Assembly (NCBI GenBank): GCA_036897095.1
Contig: JAYMSP010000295.1
Span: 1-60,009, forward strand
Direction: 5' to 3'
Length of the DNA stretch: 60,009 nt
Source: Plantago elongata
Lineage: Eukaryota; Streptophyta; Magnoliopsida; Lamiales; Plantaginaceae
The position numbers and the translations under genes are program-made. Below are positions 25,659 through 37,952 of the stretch, piece after piece. The notes beneath the pieces are model-generated. The model ran no database searches and was not told the origin of the DNA. It saw only the letters and a program-made list of their open reading frames with translations. Position 1 is the stretch's first letter, and every line of letters starts with the position of its first letter.

Positions 25659-25914
25659 TGCACTTCCTTCGTCCCGTCATAAGCTTCCCAAACACTTTTT
25701 GGGTTCAAAAAATAAGACAAAGAGTACTTTTTCATAAAATAATAAAACATTACTTTTGTTTATAAATGAGTGACATGAGATGTAATTTTGAGCTAATGTA
25801 TGAAAATTATAATGTTAAAGTTGAGCTAAAAATGAATACAAATGGAAATGGAAAGCTTTAATTAGGACAACAAAAATGGCAAAGTGGGAAACTTAGAACG
25901 AGACGAGGAAGTAC
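25659..25914. mobile_element. Stowaway-like MITE
   Basis: The left end GCACTTCCTTCGTCCCGTC and the right end read in reverse, GTACTTCCTCGTCTCGTTC, are imperfect terminal repeats, each soon followed by TTCCCA. The same subterminal word occurs in the 54371-54644 element, so the two are probably the same subfamily. Confidence 0.65.
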
Positions 25915-26289
25915 TATATTTTATGAGGCTTGACATGTTTCTTCACTCAGAAACTTAGTTGTAACTTTGTTTTGTAAATAAAACACAAGTTTATACATAG
26001 CTTTCTGGAAGCAACTATTGGATTATACTTTACTCCTTTGTCTTCAGATAACTTTGTGTAAAAGTTCTTCTACTTTGATTGGATGCTTTCCTTCATGGTT
26101 TTATTCGAACTAAATAAAAATTAAATTCAGACCTAACATCTTATTACAAAGGTTTCTAGACTTTATCATACTTGGTATATTTATTCTTTACAATATTCAA
26201 GTGAACAAAGGATACTAAACAGCACCGTTCTGAACTAAGATAAATCATTATGTTGAATGATTAAAATATTAAACATATATTCCTAACAA

Positions 26290-26730
26290 TTTTCAAGGAG
26301 TACTTCACCTTCATCTTCTTCTATCTCTGGTTCTTCATCATTCAGACACACCCAATAAGAGTTACCCTTTTTGCGAAGGGTGTTAGCGCATTACATTGAT
26401 AGGAATAGTGGTCGTGCTTTCACAAGCATGACATTGAACATTTTTTAGTTTTTTCAGAGTCTTCATCAGTAGACTTGTTGTAAGAGTATTTTACCAGACC
26501 TTTTTAGGGAAAATAGATTTTTCCAGGGGTATTGCTGCTAGATTCACTTCTAAACTTGCTTTGGGAGTCACATTTTTGAAAACGTTTTAGCATGGATTTT
26601 ACTCTCTCATCAATGTCTTTATTAGTTTCTAATTTTTCGAAGATTGAGATTTTAGAGCTCTCTTTAATAACACCAGAGTTGTTGTCTAACCCTAGTTCAT
26701 AGGTTTTTTTAACTATATATCAGGATTTGA
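26290..26730 (-). mobile_element. Copia-type gag remnant with zinc knuckle
   Basis: Read on the minus strand, broken frames encode a lysine/serine-rich stretch followed by VQCHACES and then DHYSYQCNA, which is a CCHC zinc knuckle split by a frameshift. An acidic segment (NDEEPEIEEDEGE) follows. This order is typical of the gag C-terminus of plant copia-type retrotransposons. No pol region or LTRs were found nearby, so this is an isolated fragment. Confidence 0.45.
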
Positions 26731-27122
26731 AGTTTCATTGTAGCTTAGTTTTGAGAAGTTTCAACAAAAATCATCTTCATTTGAAAACGTTCAGAGAGAC
26801 TTCTAATAGCTTTGTAAGCAACTTGCTTGTTTTACAGGGTGTCACCTAACACACGACTTTCACTTGAAATATTCAGCAATTTATCAAAGTACGTATCAAT
26901 CAATATCTTCTTCCTTCTTCATTTCAAGATTTTTGAAACGACTCAAAAGTATTTCAAGTTTCAATTCTCTCTCTCTCTATATATATACAGTTTGTGTCAC
27001 ATAAAAATAATCTATTTTCTTATCCTGTACTTGATGATGGCACTGTTAAAAAAAAATCTTGTAAACATAATTTTATACTATCATCAACTTATTCAATATT
27101 ATGATAATGGAACAAAGTTTTA

Positions 27123-27281
27123 GGGGCTGATTGGCATGACACTCAAATGGCCATTTGGATGGAATTTTGGTAAAATTGTGTTTGAAATGGAATTGAAATG
27201 GTGTATTTGAAGTGTATTTTAGACCAAATCACTGTTCAATGAGCTAAATGGAGGCATTTAAATGCCTGGCCAATCAGCCCC
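27123..27281. mobile_element. MITE, GGGGCTGATTGG family, copy 2 (short)
   Basis: This 159-bp element begins GGGGCTGATTGGCATGAC and ends CCTGGCCAATCAGCCCC. Flanks are TTA on the left and TGA on the right, so any 3-bp duplication has decayed. It is a shortened relative of the 3598 and 43322 copies. Confidence 0.7.
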
Positions 27282-27544
27282 TGAACCTTTATAATTTTTT
27301 ATTATTTCAATGTGCGGATTTGGAAGAAAAAGAGTATGTTAAAATCTTACTATTTTAAATCACACAGTCTTGACAAAATTACATTTCTTTTTTTTGGACA
27401 AAATTATATTGCAAAAAACTAACACGCCAACATCTTCTTATGACACAAAAGTCTCATTATAAACACCCATAATCTTAGAAGTTAGAAGTAAAAAAAAAGT
27501 TAGCATAATTCAAGTCTCTAAAGCTGCTAATCCATCGTCGCCAT

Positions 27545-28489
27545 TTAAAGCTGCTGTTGCGGCGGTGACACGGTGGACGACGATGGAGCCTGACGCAGCA
27601 CGTGCTTGCAGTACCACTCCATCGGCACCGGAGTTTCGCATACCATCGGGTCAACTACCCATTGCCTTCCTGCTTGATCACACAAAACCTGTCGACCAAA
27701 GTGTGCACCGGCATTAGCAATTTCACACCCAAATTGCGCATTCAGAGCATTCTCGTTCTGCATTGGGTTCTGGTTCATCTTCGCCAATTGCATCCCTGAT
27801 GAATCACCCAAAACCTGACGATTAAATAGAGGATTGCTCCCAAATTGTGCATAGCAATCGATTTCGCTCTTCAATGGATACTGCTGCTGATTGTAGCTAT
27901 TGTTGCTCAGATAATTGTTAATTGGAACAGAAAAATTCTGCTGGTTCATCACATGTTCATGTTTAACCAATGTGGAAGCAGGTTGGTGGAAATTATGTGA
28001 TTGGTTCGACATGATCATCTTCAACACTTGAACCCTTCCTCTGATAATTTCAGCCTTGTCCTTCAATTTACCCGCAAAATCCCTCAATTGGTCTTCTGAT
28101 AGTGTATCAATGATTTCCTTGGGAGCCGGATACTTGGCCTCCGCGTTCTGTTTACGCAGTGCACCAAGCTCTTCCTGGACTTTCCTTGTCCTGTCACGAT
28201 AGAAATCTGGCAGGCCAAACTTCTTGCAGCCTGAATCTTTATCTTTCGACTTGTAATTGTTGATGATCTGTCGGACCTCATCAGGGCACTTAGGCCAGAC
28301 ATCAGGAGAACTGTCTGCAGCAGCGCCATTGTCCTGCTTCGGGCCGTAGGTTATCATGCACGCCTTCACGTCACATAGTGTGGTGAGTTCGTGGATTTTC
28401 ATTATGAGACTATCTCTTCTTCGCTTAAATGCTTTGCTCCTTTTCCTCTCATTGGTCATCAGTTCCATCTTTAACTTCGCCCGCCCCAT
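27545..28489 (-). CDS. Type I (M-gamma) MADS-box protein, AGL80-like
   Basis: An intronless gene of 314 codons plus stop. The MADS domain sits at aa 1-55, starting MGRAKLKMELMTNERKR and running through KAFKRRRDSLIMKIHEL and TLCDVKACMITYG; it is followed by PDVWP, a signature of the M-gamma group (AGL80, PHERES1, AGL86 and relatives). An in-frame ATG exists 16 codons upstream (28537), but the family starts at M-G/T-R, so 28489 is preferred. The middle (about aa 100-160) is charged and probably coiled coil; the C-terminus is Gln/Asn-rich with an internal duplication. M-gamma proteins act in the nucleus as heterodimers with M-alpha partners, mainly in female gametophyte and endosperm. Lack of introns fits the group. 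No frameshift is seen, so the gene could be functional. Confidence 0.9.
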   Translation of the reverse strand: MGRAKLKMELMTNERKRSKAFKRRRDSLIMKIHELTTLCDVKACMITYGPKQDNGAAADSSPDVWPKCPDEVRQIINNYKSKDKDSGCKKFGLPDFYRDRTRKVQEELGALRKQNAEAKYPAPKEIIDTLSEDQLRDFAGKLKDKAEIIRGRVQVLKMIMSNQSHNFHQPASTLVKHEHVMNQQNFSVPINNYLSNNSYNQQQYPLKSEIDCYAQFGSNPLFNRQVLGDSSGMQLAKMNQNPMQNENALNAQFGCEIANAGAHFGRQVLCDQAGRQWVVDPMVCETPVPMEWYCKHVLRQAPSSSTVSPPQQQL

Positions 28490-28599
28490 ATCGGGTATAT
28501 CTGCGTTAAGTAAGGAACGTGGTAAAGTTACTTCCACTAGTATCTCAGAGGAAATTGAGACAGGAGAATGGAACTACTTAACGCAATCAAGATGATCAG

Positions 28600-29430
28600 T
28601 TGATAAGAGGAAGAAATTGGAAAAGATAGAAACAATTTGAGAGAGTTGAGATCAAAGGAATAAAACTGATAATATAGTTCAACTGTAGGTAGCAATTTTA
28701 ATAGTTAACACTAGAGTGGAAAAAGGAAAGAGATTTCAGTATGGATTCTGCATTAATTAGTTGCCTTGTGAACTAATTAACTCAGTTTGGTAATTTTACT
28801 TTTCAAACGGTATTAAACAATTCAAAATTCTGTAATATTGTTTTTATTTTATTTATAGTATATATTTTAGTTTGTATATTGCTTTTATTATTCTGCTAGC
28901 TAGAGCCGAAGTTTGCAATTTTAATTGCTTTTCTGTTACTCTCTTTCTTTTGGGATGGTGTCAAGACTGAAGAGTTATTGTTCCACTATTTATTATACTT
29001 AAAATTATTTCAGTTCGTTTCTGTTTAATTCAACTCGATATAATTATAATTTATACTTTACTTTATTTCATTTAATTAAATTCAATTCAGTACAATAAAT
29101 TTCAATTGAAAAGAACAGAGTCTAATTAATTCTTTTATAGTAATCGTGAAGATAAATTTACATTATACTTATAGGACTTGTATAAGAAGAAGGGAAGATA
29201 CAAATCCCTAGGGATTTATACATTGTAAAATTGATTTATTTCATATTTCAGGGAAGTCTGAATAATATTTGTATTTTTGAATTTGATAAAAGAAATTGTA
29301 TAGTCAAGTGATAAAAATATTAATACTACACACAAACATATCAACTATAATTAGTGACACACGCTAAGCATGTGAAGCGTATTTCTAATTCATATTATAT
29401 GTTTTGTTAAAAGCTACACTATTATAATAT
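28600..29430. other. Upstream region of the MADS gene
   Basis: AT-rich, no gene recognised. The part nearest 28538 should hold the MADS promoter. Words such as TTCAATTCAGTACAATAAAT at about 29080 recur near 17640-17720 and may mark an old dispersed repeat. Confidence 0.4.
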
Positions 29431-29440
29431 GCATTCTTAT

Positions 29441-30254
29441 GGCAAAAATTCAAAAATGGTACAATACAATGTGTATCGACCATTTTGGTATCAATAGAAT
29501 ATAACCGTTCAAAAGGGTACACTACAATAATATTTCGTTCAAAAGAGGTACTGTGTTTCTTAAAGTAAAATGATAATGTGGATTGACATGTAGGATTCTT
29601 GACTATTTACTATAATTTAAATTGATTTTTTAAAATAATATATAAATTATTAAATTTATTAAAATTTATATAATATATAAAAATTAAGAAATTTAAAATA
29701 AAAATTATTAATTTATTTTAATGATATAAAATTATTTAAAAATTGTAAAATGTCATAAATATGAAAAAATGTTTTTAAAATATGTAATTCACCTCTTCTT
29801 CTTTATTTGAAACAACATTCTATTTTTTGTTAGGCTATTAAAGAGACCAACCAACATGAATAAGATCACTTAACATGACATAAGGTCATTTTTTTCACTT
29901 TCGTGATTATTTTCATATTTCATGAAGTTTTCCCATATTTTTTAATGATTTATGTATTTTTATCATTAAATAAAATAATAAAATTTTCATGTTTAAAATC
30001 ATAAATTTTTTTAGTTATACAGAATTTGAATGAATTTAATCAATTTATGAATTATTTTTAAAAAATTAATTAATTTAAAAGTCAATAGTTAAAAGTCCTA
30101 CATGTCAATCTCAATCATCATTTTTGTTTAAAATATTGCCAGAGTACCTCTTTTGAACGCAATGTTATTATTGTGTACCTTTTTGGACAGGTATATTCTA
30201 AATGTACAAAAATGATCGGTGTACATTCTATTATACCTTTTTCGAATTTTTGTC
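29441..30254. mobile_element. Fold-back Mutator-like MITE
   Basis: This 814-bp element is flanked by a perfect 10-bp direct repeat, GCATTCTTAT (29431-29440 and 30255-30264). The ends are GGCAAAAATTC and, in reverse, GACAAAAATTC. The inverted arms continue inward through CGTTCAAAAGAGGTACT and GATTGACATGTAGGA, and with lower identity nearly to the centre (about 29800 and 29880). Long terminal inverted repeats with a 9-11-bp target duplication are the hallmark of Mutator-like elements. No transposase is present, so it is non-autonomous, and almost the whole element can fold into one hairpin. Confidence 0.85.
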
Positions 30255-30265
30255 GCATTCTTATA

Positions 30266-30440
30266 TACTCCATCCATTCCCTTAAATCCTTTTCAATTTC
30301 TTTTGCACAATTTTTAAGAAATTTAAGTAAAAAAGTGGTTTATATAGGTAAAGTAATAAACGTATAGTGAAAAGTAAGAAAGAGAATTAATAAAGTATAT
30401 AAGAGAGTGATTAAAATATATTGAGATAGTGGGTTTCCAT
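30266..30440. mobile_element. Diverged Stowaway-like sequence
   Basis: It begins TACTCCATCCATTCCCTTAA directly beside the target duplication of the Mutator-like MITE, followed by an AT-rich interior like that of Stowaway elements. The right end was not located. Confidence 0.3.
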
Positions 30441-30535
30441 AGAAGGAAATGAAGTTTTTTTAATGAAACGCCTAAAATAGAAAAAATGAAAAGTATTGTT
30501 TTTGCTAAACGTTTGTTGGTGGGGATGATAGGGGT

Positions 30536-31015
30536 ACTCTATCGGGACGAATTTTTTATTTCGCTAACATAATTTCTCATATATTTCCACAATGTTTTTC
30601 GTGGCCAGGCAGAGGAGGGTAGGAACCACCCTATCCCTTGAAAAAACTTGGATAATTTTGATTTTAGGCGGATTGTGTGTCAAATTTGTGTACGAATTAA
30701 ATTCAGGGTTGGTTTATATATATTGCATTTTAGTGTGGGTTGGGTTTTGGGCATGTCAAATTTTAGACGGGCGTCAGGGGTATGTGAGCTAGATTTATAC
30801 ATTTGGTGGGGGGAAGGTACCATACATGGAAGATAATGTTTCATTTCATGAAAACAATTTTCTTCTTCTTCTCGGTTTTGCTACATAATTTCTTCTATAT
30901 TTTCACAATCTTTTCATGATCGGGTAGAGAGGGGTAGGTATCACTCTCGCCTCCTTTCCCGACAAAAACTTAGTACATTTTGAATTTTAGGCGGATTGTG
31001 TGTCAAATTGGGAAT
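30536..31015. repeat. Direct duplication of about 130 bp
   Basis: The segments at about 30550-30690 and 30880-31010 share the order ACATAATTTCT, TTTCACAAT, GGGTAGG, and then TTTTAGGCGGATTGTGTGTC. They diverge by perhaps 20-25 percent by eye. This is probably an old dispersed repeat; no coding potential is seen. Confidence 0.6.
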
Positions 31016-31099
31016 GGGTCGAATCGATTTATAATCGAGATTAGGACAGGAACGGGTGTATAAAATAATTGCACGTATATAGATAATCTGTCGGGTTTT

Positions 31100-32033
31100 A
31101 AGGAATCGGGGTGGATTCTACTCAATTACATGATGTAACTACAAATTTACAGAGAGAGGTGTTTGATAAAATATAAGGTAAATTTAAATTAATCACCTCA
31201 TAAACCTTAAAATTTAAAAACATGTATATATAGTTTATAATAAATTGTTACCATTACCATATCATATTAGCTCTTTTTGAAATTTAATTTTATTGTAAAT
31301 AATTGACTTTAATTAAATTTGGTATAAATATTTTGTTTTGTATATATTTAAAAAAATAATATATTATATCGAAATATATTTATAAATATATTTTTAATAA
31401 CCGTCGAATCACGACAGGCATAAGATAGTGGAAATGACGAAAATAAGGTGGCTAGGCTAGGTGTTTGGCAAAGGTGGATTGTAGATGCTTAGGTGTTGAT
31501 TGTTGAAAGCGTGTGAAGATCTTGTCATCTCATCTGGCCTTATCATTTTGCAGATAAGTCCTTTTATTTTTATCCCTTCCGTATTGACTGCTTGTTTGTT
31601 TTTTCCTTAGTCCTCACATAGTCTTTGCGTGTCCACGATATTCACAATCTTCACATCAAAATCTCTCCTTTTTGCCTTCACAAGCAATCCCATCACAATC
31701 TTCTTACAATAGGATTCAGTTAACTCAGAATAATAGTCAATCTCCATAAAGTAGTATGTATGTATATATCCAAGAAATGAGGAAATAGAGTTGAGGTACA
31801 CATGTATGTAGTAATCCTTACAACTGTCTTCTTGTCCGACCTGTTTGATTACCCAAGACTTGATTTTTAATTCTTATTGATTGTTTTGGGACTTGTATTT
31901 TACTTGGACAGGTAGGTAGGTGATTTATTATATTCTTGCTTGCTTGTGGTCTTACTTTTTCTTGTGGATTGAATTTGATTTGGAATTTCGGGTTTTTTTG
32001 GTGTTGCGTTTTCTAGAGGAGGAGGAGGAGGAG
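31100..32033 (+). promoter_or_regulatory. Upstream region of the fimbrin gene
   Basis: No other gene lies here, so this should contain the promoter and 5'UTR. A GAG-rich run (GGAGGAGGAGGAGGAGATG) leads directly into the start codon. A 5'UTR intron is possible because acceptor-like AG sites lie at 31900-31920, but this cannot be decided from sequence alone. Confidence 0.35.
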
Positions 32034-35000
32034 ATGTCTAGTTTTGTTGGAGTTCTTGTTTCCGATCAATGGCTTCAGAGCCAGTTCACGCAAGTCGAGC
32101 TTTTCAGCCTCAAATCCAAAGTAAACATAACATTTGTTTTAATTGTTTTGAGTGATTGTGCTGTTTGTTAATAAAGGTGAGATTTGCATCTGCTGTCTGT
32201 GTATTGAAATAATGTTGTTCTTCGTAGTTCGTAAGTATAAAGAATCAGGATGGTACGGTTACGGTTGCCAATTTACCACCGTTGATGGCTATGTTAAAGG
32301 GTCTAAATGAAGTTATGAATGAGGATGATATTAGGCGAGGACTGGAAGAGTTGCATTCTGATATGGACAATGAGGTTGATTTCGAAGGCTTCCTCAAGGT
32401 AATTGAGTTGTTTCCGACTTATTCTTTTGATAATCGAAGTATATCATGTAAGGGAATTACTTGTGTATTAGACGGTCTAGCAGTTATATAACTGCAAATT
32501 AGGGAACACATGGGGTGGGGTGGGGTGGGTGGTGGTATGGTTCTTGTTAATATTCGAGGTGGATGTGCGGTGTCTAAATATCAGATTACATTTACAAGTT
32601 TCTTTTGCAATGTTTCTGTCTTTTTTTATGCTGATTAGGATCTGATAGTCTTCGATGATATGATTATACCATTTTAACTTTATCCTGCTTGTAGCCCGAG
32701 TTGATTGGCAGTTTCTAATAATTTATAGTTCATTTCAACATTCAGTTATATTTGGAATTACAAAGTAGAGCTAATGGTAAATCGGGAAAATCGAAGCACT
32801 CGTCCTCTTTTTTGAAGGCCACTGTCACGACGCTACTTCATACTATCAGTCAGTCAGAAAAGGCTTCATATGTTGCCCATATCAACAGCTATCTGAGGGA
32901 TGACCCTTTTATGAAGCAATTTCTTCCAATTGACCCATCTACGAATGCTTTATTTGATCTTGCGAAGGATGGGGTTCTCTTATGGTATGTTACCCGCTCA
33001 GCTGAATTATTATGTAGCTGAATGAAGTTGTAGTCCATCGTCTTACTATTCTCATTGATGACTGCAGTAAACTGATCAATGTTGCGGTACCTAACACAAT
33101 AGATGACCGGGCTATAAACACAAAACGTGTTCTTAATCCGTGGGAAAGAAATGAAAACCACACACTTTGTCTCAACTCTGCAAAAGCTATTGGTTGTACA
33201 GTAGTTAACATCGGTACTCAGGACCTTATTGAAGCAAGAGTAAGCTGTGATGATGTGTTGAATGTTCTGCATTATACCACTTGTCTGTTTTGTATCAATG
33301 TTTATTATAGTCGACTTTTTGCTTGCAGCCTCATCTTGTGCTTGGATTGATTTCTCAAATTATAAAGGTCAGAATATCTAGGCCTGATCACAGTTGTTTT
33401 TGCTTTTCTTTTGGACTTTTTTATTGAATAAAGAAACTAAAGGCAATGGTATTTCTATTGAAAGCTTTCATGTGGATATTTACTAATATAAGTTCTTGTG
33501 ATTGGGGGACACCACCAGATACAATTATTGGCAGATCTCAACCTGAGAAAGACACCGCAGCTTGTAGAACTGGTGGAGGATAATAATGTAATTAGATTCA
33601 TTTTATATTTTGAATAAATCCATTTCTCTTTTACGCTTTCTGACATATGTACTTAATGGAAGCTCAATGATGTATGTGCTATATTATTTCTTGCAGGATG
33701 TTGAGGAACTCATTGGGCTTGCTCCTGAGAAAGTTCTGTTGAAGTGGATGAATTTCCATCTCAAGAAGGCAGGCTACAAGAAAACTGTATCAAACTTCTC
33801 TTCTGACTTGAAGGTTTGAAATGTTATAAAATTGATCTTTTACTCATTCTGATTTCCGATTTATATTACATTTATTTCCGCTATATTTCTCAAGAACAAT
33901 AATGCAAAAGACAAAAGTCATAGTGGCTTCTCCAAGGTGCTTTTATAGAAGAGGTTTCCACAAGGATAAATCTTATAATTATGTTTCCCAGTCCTAGTAC
34001 ACAATCTGACCGGACAAAAAAGAGGAGGATATGTTCTCTCACCATTTATATCCTTTTTATATTACATTACTACATTAAGCAGGCACTTCTCATTGGTATG
34101 ATTTAGATGCTGTTATTGGTTGCCCTATATATTTTATTTGCATTGATTAGTAGTTGTAACCCTTGTCATACTATCAATTTCTGTAGGATGGCGAGGCATA
34201 TGCATACTTGCTTAATGTACTTGCACCAGAGCATTGTAGTCCAGCCACCTTAGACACTAAGGATGCCACGGAAAGGGCTAATTTGGTTCTTGAGCATGCA
34301 GAGAAAATGGACTGTAAAAGATATCTGTCGCCCAAGGATATAGTGGATGGCTCAGCTAACTTGAATCTAGCTTTTGTTGCACAGATATTCCACCAGAGGT
34401 GACAATTTAACTTTGTCTATATTCTGTTTTCTGGGAAATAGAAATCTTAGATGTTAGTATTCAAGTTCTTTTAGTCTATGGTGGAATTTCGGTAGAATAC
34501 GGGAATACAACACTGGCATGGGATATGGTGGGTTTCCATAGATTAGGTCAACGTCAAGGAATACAATTGTTTACTTCTACTATTTTTAGAAATTTAACTA
34601 AACATCAACTAATTTTGTTAGTAACTTCAAATATTCAGGGTGTATATTTTTTTTTAGGTTAATGTGAAGTTTGGTTAGTTTAATTGATATTCTAAATCAA
34701 CTAACTATCAAAATAACTTGAATGACATATAAAACACATATCATCCAGATATGTTTTATGAAGTATACATGTGTGTCGTTTTGCTTTTAATTTAGTATTT
34801 TATATTGGAACTCACCACTTCTGTTATGTGTACATGGTTAAGATGCGCATAGCATAGCATACGTCGTACGCTTTGTGTATTTTTTGTGATGTACCTTTTG
34901 TAGGCAAATATCCTTGGTACACATTACATAAAATAATTGTTCCATAATGATCGAGTTTCTGTTTTGCATACATTATTTGTCTTACTATATCATGTGCAGT

Positions 35001-37877
35001 TCTCTTTTATCCGCATTTATACGGGATTTTACTCAAATTCAATTTCTGGCAATGACTTGGCTATTTTCTCTATTTCTTTAGGAATGGATTGTCGACCGAC
35101 AACAAAAAGGTCTCTTTTGCTGAGATGATGACAGATGATGAGCTAATATCAAGAGAGGAGAGGTGTTTTCGCCTATGGATCAACAGTTTGGGCATCAGCT
35201 CGTATGTCAACAACTTGTTTGAGGATGTCAGAAATGGGTCAGTTCCTCACTACATTTAAATTGGTTTGGGGATTCTCTCGGCTGTATTTCAGTAGTTCAG
35301 TAGGACAAATTTCATATTTCTTCTGATCATTTGTGAAAATATTTTTGCAATTTGAAGCTAATCGCTTTTTGTGGCATGTTTTTGGATTAATAAACCATTT
35401 TAAATATGCAGGTGGACTCTCCTGGAAGTTTTGGAAAAAGTGTCTCCAGGATCCGTCAACTGGAAGCAGGCAACTAGACCACCGATAAAAATGCCATTCA
35501 GGAAAGTAGAGAACTGCAACCAAGTTGTCCGTATAGGGAAGCAGTTAAAGCTTTCCTTAGTAAATGTAGCTGGAAATGATTTCGTGCAAGGGAACAAGAA
35601 GCTCATTCTTGGTAACTCTTGTGCCTTGCAAACAACTTTGGTCCTGCAGTGCGCATAATAAATTATGAAATCATATAATTGCTTTACTAAGCTATAATCT
35701 TTGAAAATAATAATCACAAAGCTATTGAGATTCGCTCAAAGCTTTTCATGGCACTGTCAAAATTAGTGTTTGTTTTGAAAGAAGTTATCTTTCTTCATGT
35801 TGGGGTTTCTACTAATACCTTTTTAAGAGTAGAACGTGCAGATATGTAGATGCCTCTCCTGCCTCAAGGCCAGAGTTTTTAAATCGCAACTGACTCATTA
35901 AAGTCATACCCGGCCAATATCAATGATTTTATCTGAATGAAAATCTTCACTCGTTATGTTGTTACCTGAGCTCGTGATAGATATTTGTAGATATAGGAGA
36001 ACTATATCTTCATGGTGCATTAGTCCTGTGAAATTCAAGACTCGTTTTGAAAACTCTCCTAGCATTTTTAGTTAACTTTCCATTGTTGGTGTGGCTTATG
36101 ATGTTAGTTATGGTTCAGAGTTGATCTTTATTATCTAAAATGTTAGTCTAGAGCCAGAACTGTTTTTTCTGAATAGTTTTATTAGCCCATCTGAGGCGGC
36201 TAGAAGTGAGATCGATTTGGTACTGTATTCTGAAACTGCACCGAGGGCTACTCACCGAAGTGCAAGAGAAGCTAATTGGTTAGTGGGCATTGCAAATAGA
36301 TGTAGGCAGGGTTGTTCCTTAACTTTCCATCTGAATGAAACAGAAACAAAGTATGATTTCATTCTTTACTAAAGCTGAAGATTTCCGTAGGTAGATTTGG
36401 ACGCATATAGGGTATATAGCAGCTTATCTTCTTACTGTAATTGGTTTTGCGTGACTTCTGTGATACATTTCCACTTATTTACTATGTTATGCTGCCGCAG
36501 CTTTCCTCTGGCAGTTGATGAGATTCAACATGCTTCAAATGCTAAAAAATTTGAGATCCCGTTTCCAAGGGAAGGAGGTTACTGACGCAGATATACTGAG
36601 CTGGGCCAACAGAAAAGTGAAGAGGTCAAGCAGAAAATATAAGATGGAAAGTTTTAAGGTAGAGGCTGACATCTTGATGCACAAATACATATGAACACAT
36701 GGAGCATATCGATATGTATACGCTTCAATATCTCTGTGAATAGATACATTCATATCTTGTACTGCTAGTTTAATAGTATGTATTGCAGCTGTTTGATATA
36801 TAGCGTCTGTTTGACTGCTTATGCAGGATAAAAGCCTTTCAAATGGATTGTTTTTCCTTGAGCTTCTAAGTGCAGTTGAGCCACGAGTTGTGAATTGGAA
36901 CCTTGTTACCAAGGGTGAAAGTGGTATGTTACCTCTTGAATTTCATATAAAGGTGTTATTATAATGGCTATATAAGAAAGCATGGTTGCCATAAGTAGCA
37001 GGCTTGTAGTGAAGGATAGAGCTTGCATGGAACCAACATCCGTAATATCCTTTAGTTAAGTAATGTAGTCATTTACTTTTTGAAAAAGAAAAGGAATAGA
37101 GCTTGTTGCAGTATTTTCTTTGCAGTCTTACATTAGCTTGCACGCAAGGAGGGGTATTTGGTAGTATTTTAGTGTCTTTGGAATTCGGAGTAGCTCAGGA
37201 ATGTATATCCCCAAGGGTCCTCTAGGTTTGAAGGTTTGGGAGGGTCTATAGTTAAACCATACTATGCTCAAGTTCAATAAATGTGGAATGGCCCACCAAA
37301 CATTTTGCAATTTAACATTCATTTTTGCGACTACTTTGCGTGTGTATATATCCTTTCCCACTTTTTACTCGGTAATTTGTTATGAACCAAATTTTACATA
37401 ACAACTAAACAACTTCAGCATATAAATATTGTTCAATTTTTGAAAAACTATTTTCCAATACAAAGAATTAGAGATTATATTTGAATAGAGAGCTAAAAAA
37501 CATATGAAAATCCATTATAATCTTCCATCTGTGGTCAGCACACTTGCTCATGAGTTATTGAATTTTCCAAATTACAATCTTATGTTATCTTTCCTTCGAT
37601 CATTTTGTCTAACATTGTTTTCATTGTTATGTTTTAATTTAGGTTTGCTCTCTAGATCTTAATGAACAAATTAAAGAATTCTTACTTTTGGCATAATTAG
37701 TGTAGTTAGTACGTAGTACAACAAGATTACTTTATCAAGGAATTAGTGTAATGCATATCCAGAGCTGTGATTTGTAAAAAGCTAACCTGTGCAAGCAGTA
37801 TGTAAATCAATGATAATATTAAGTACTCCCTCCGTCATGTTAAGTTTGGGACACTTACTTTGTGGTTTTTTTTAACA

Positions 37878-37952
<75 letters not shown>

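Noticed and set aside
28490..28537. Upstream ATG as the MADS start
   Set aside because: It would add 16 residues before the conserved MGR start of the MADS domain; M-gamma proteins begin at or within a few residues of that point.
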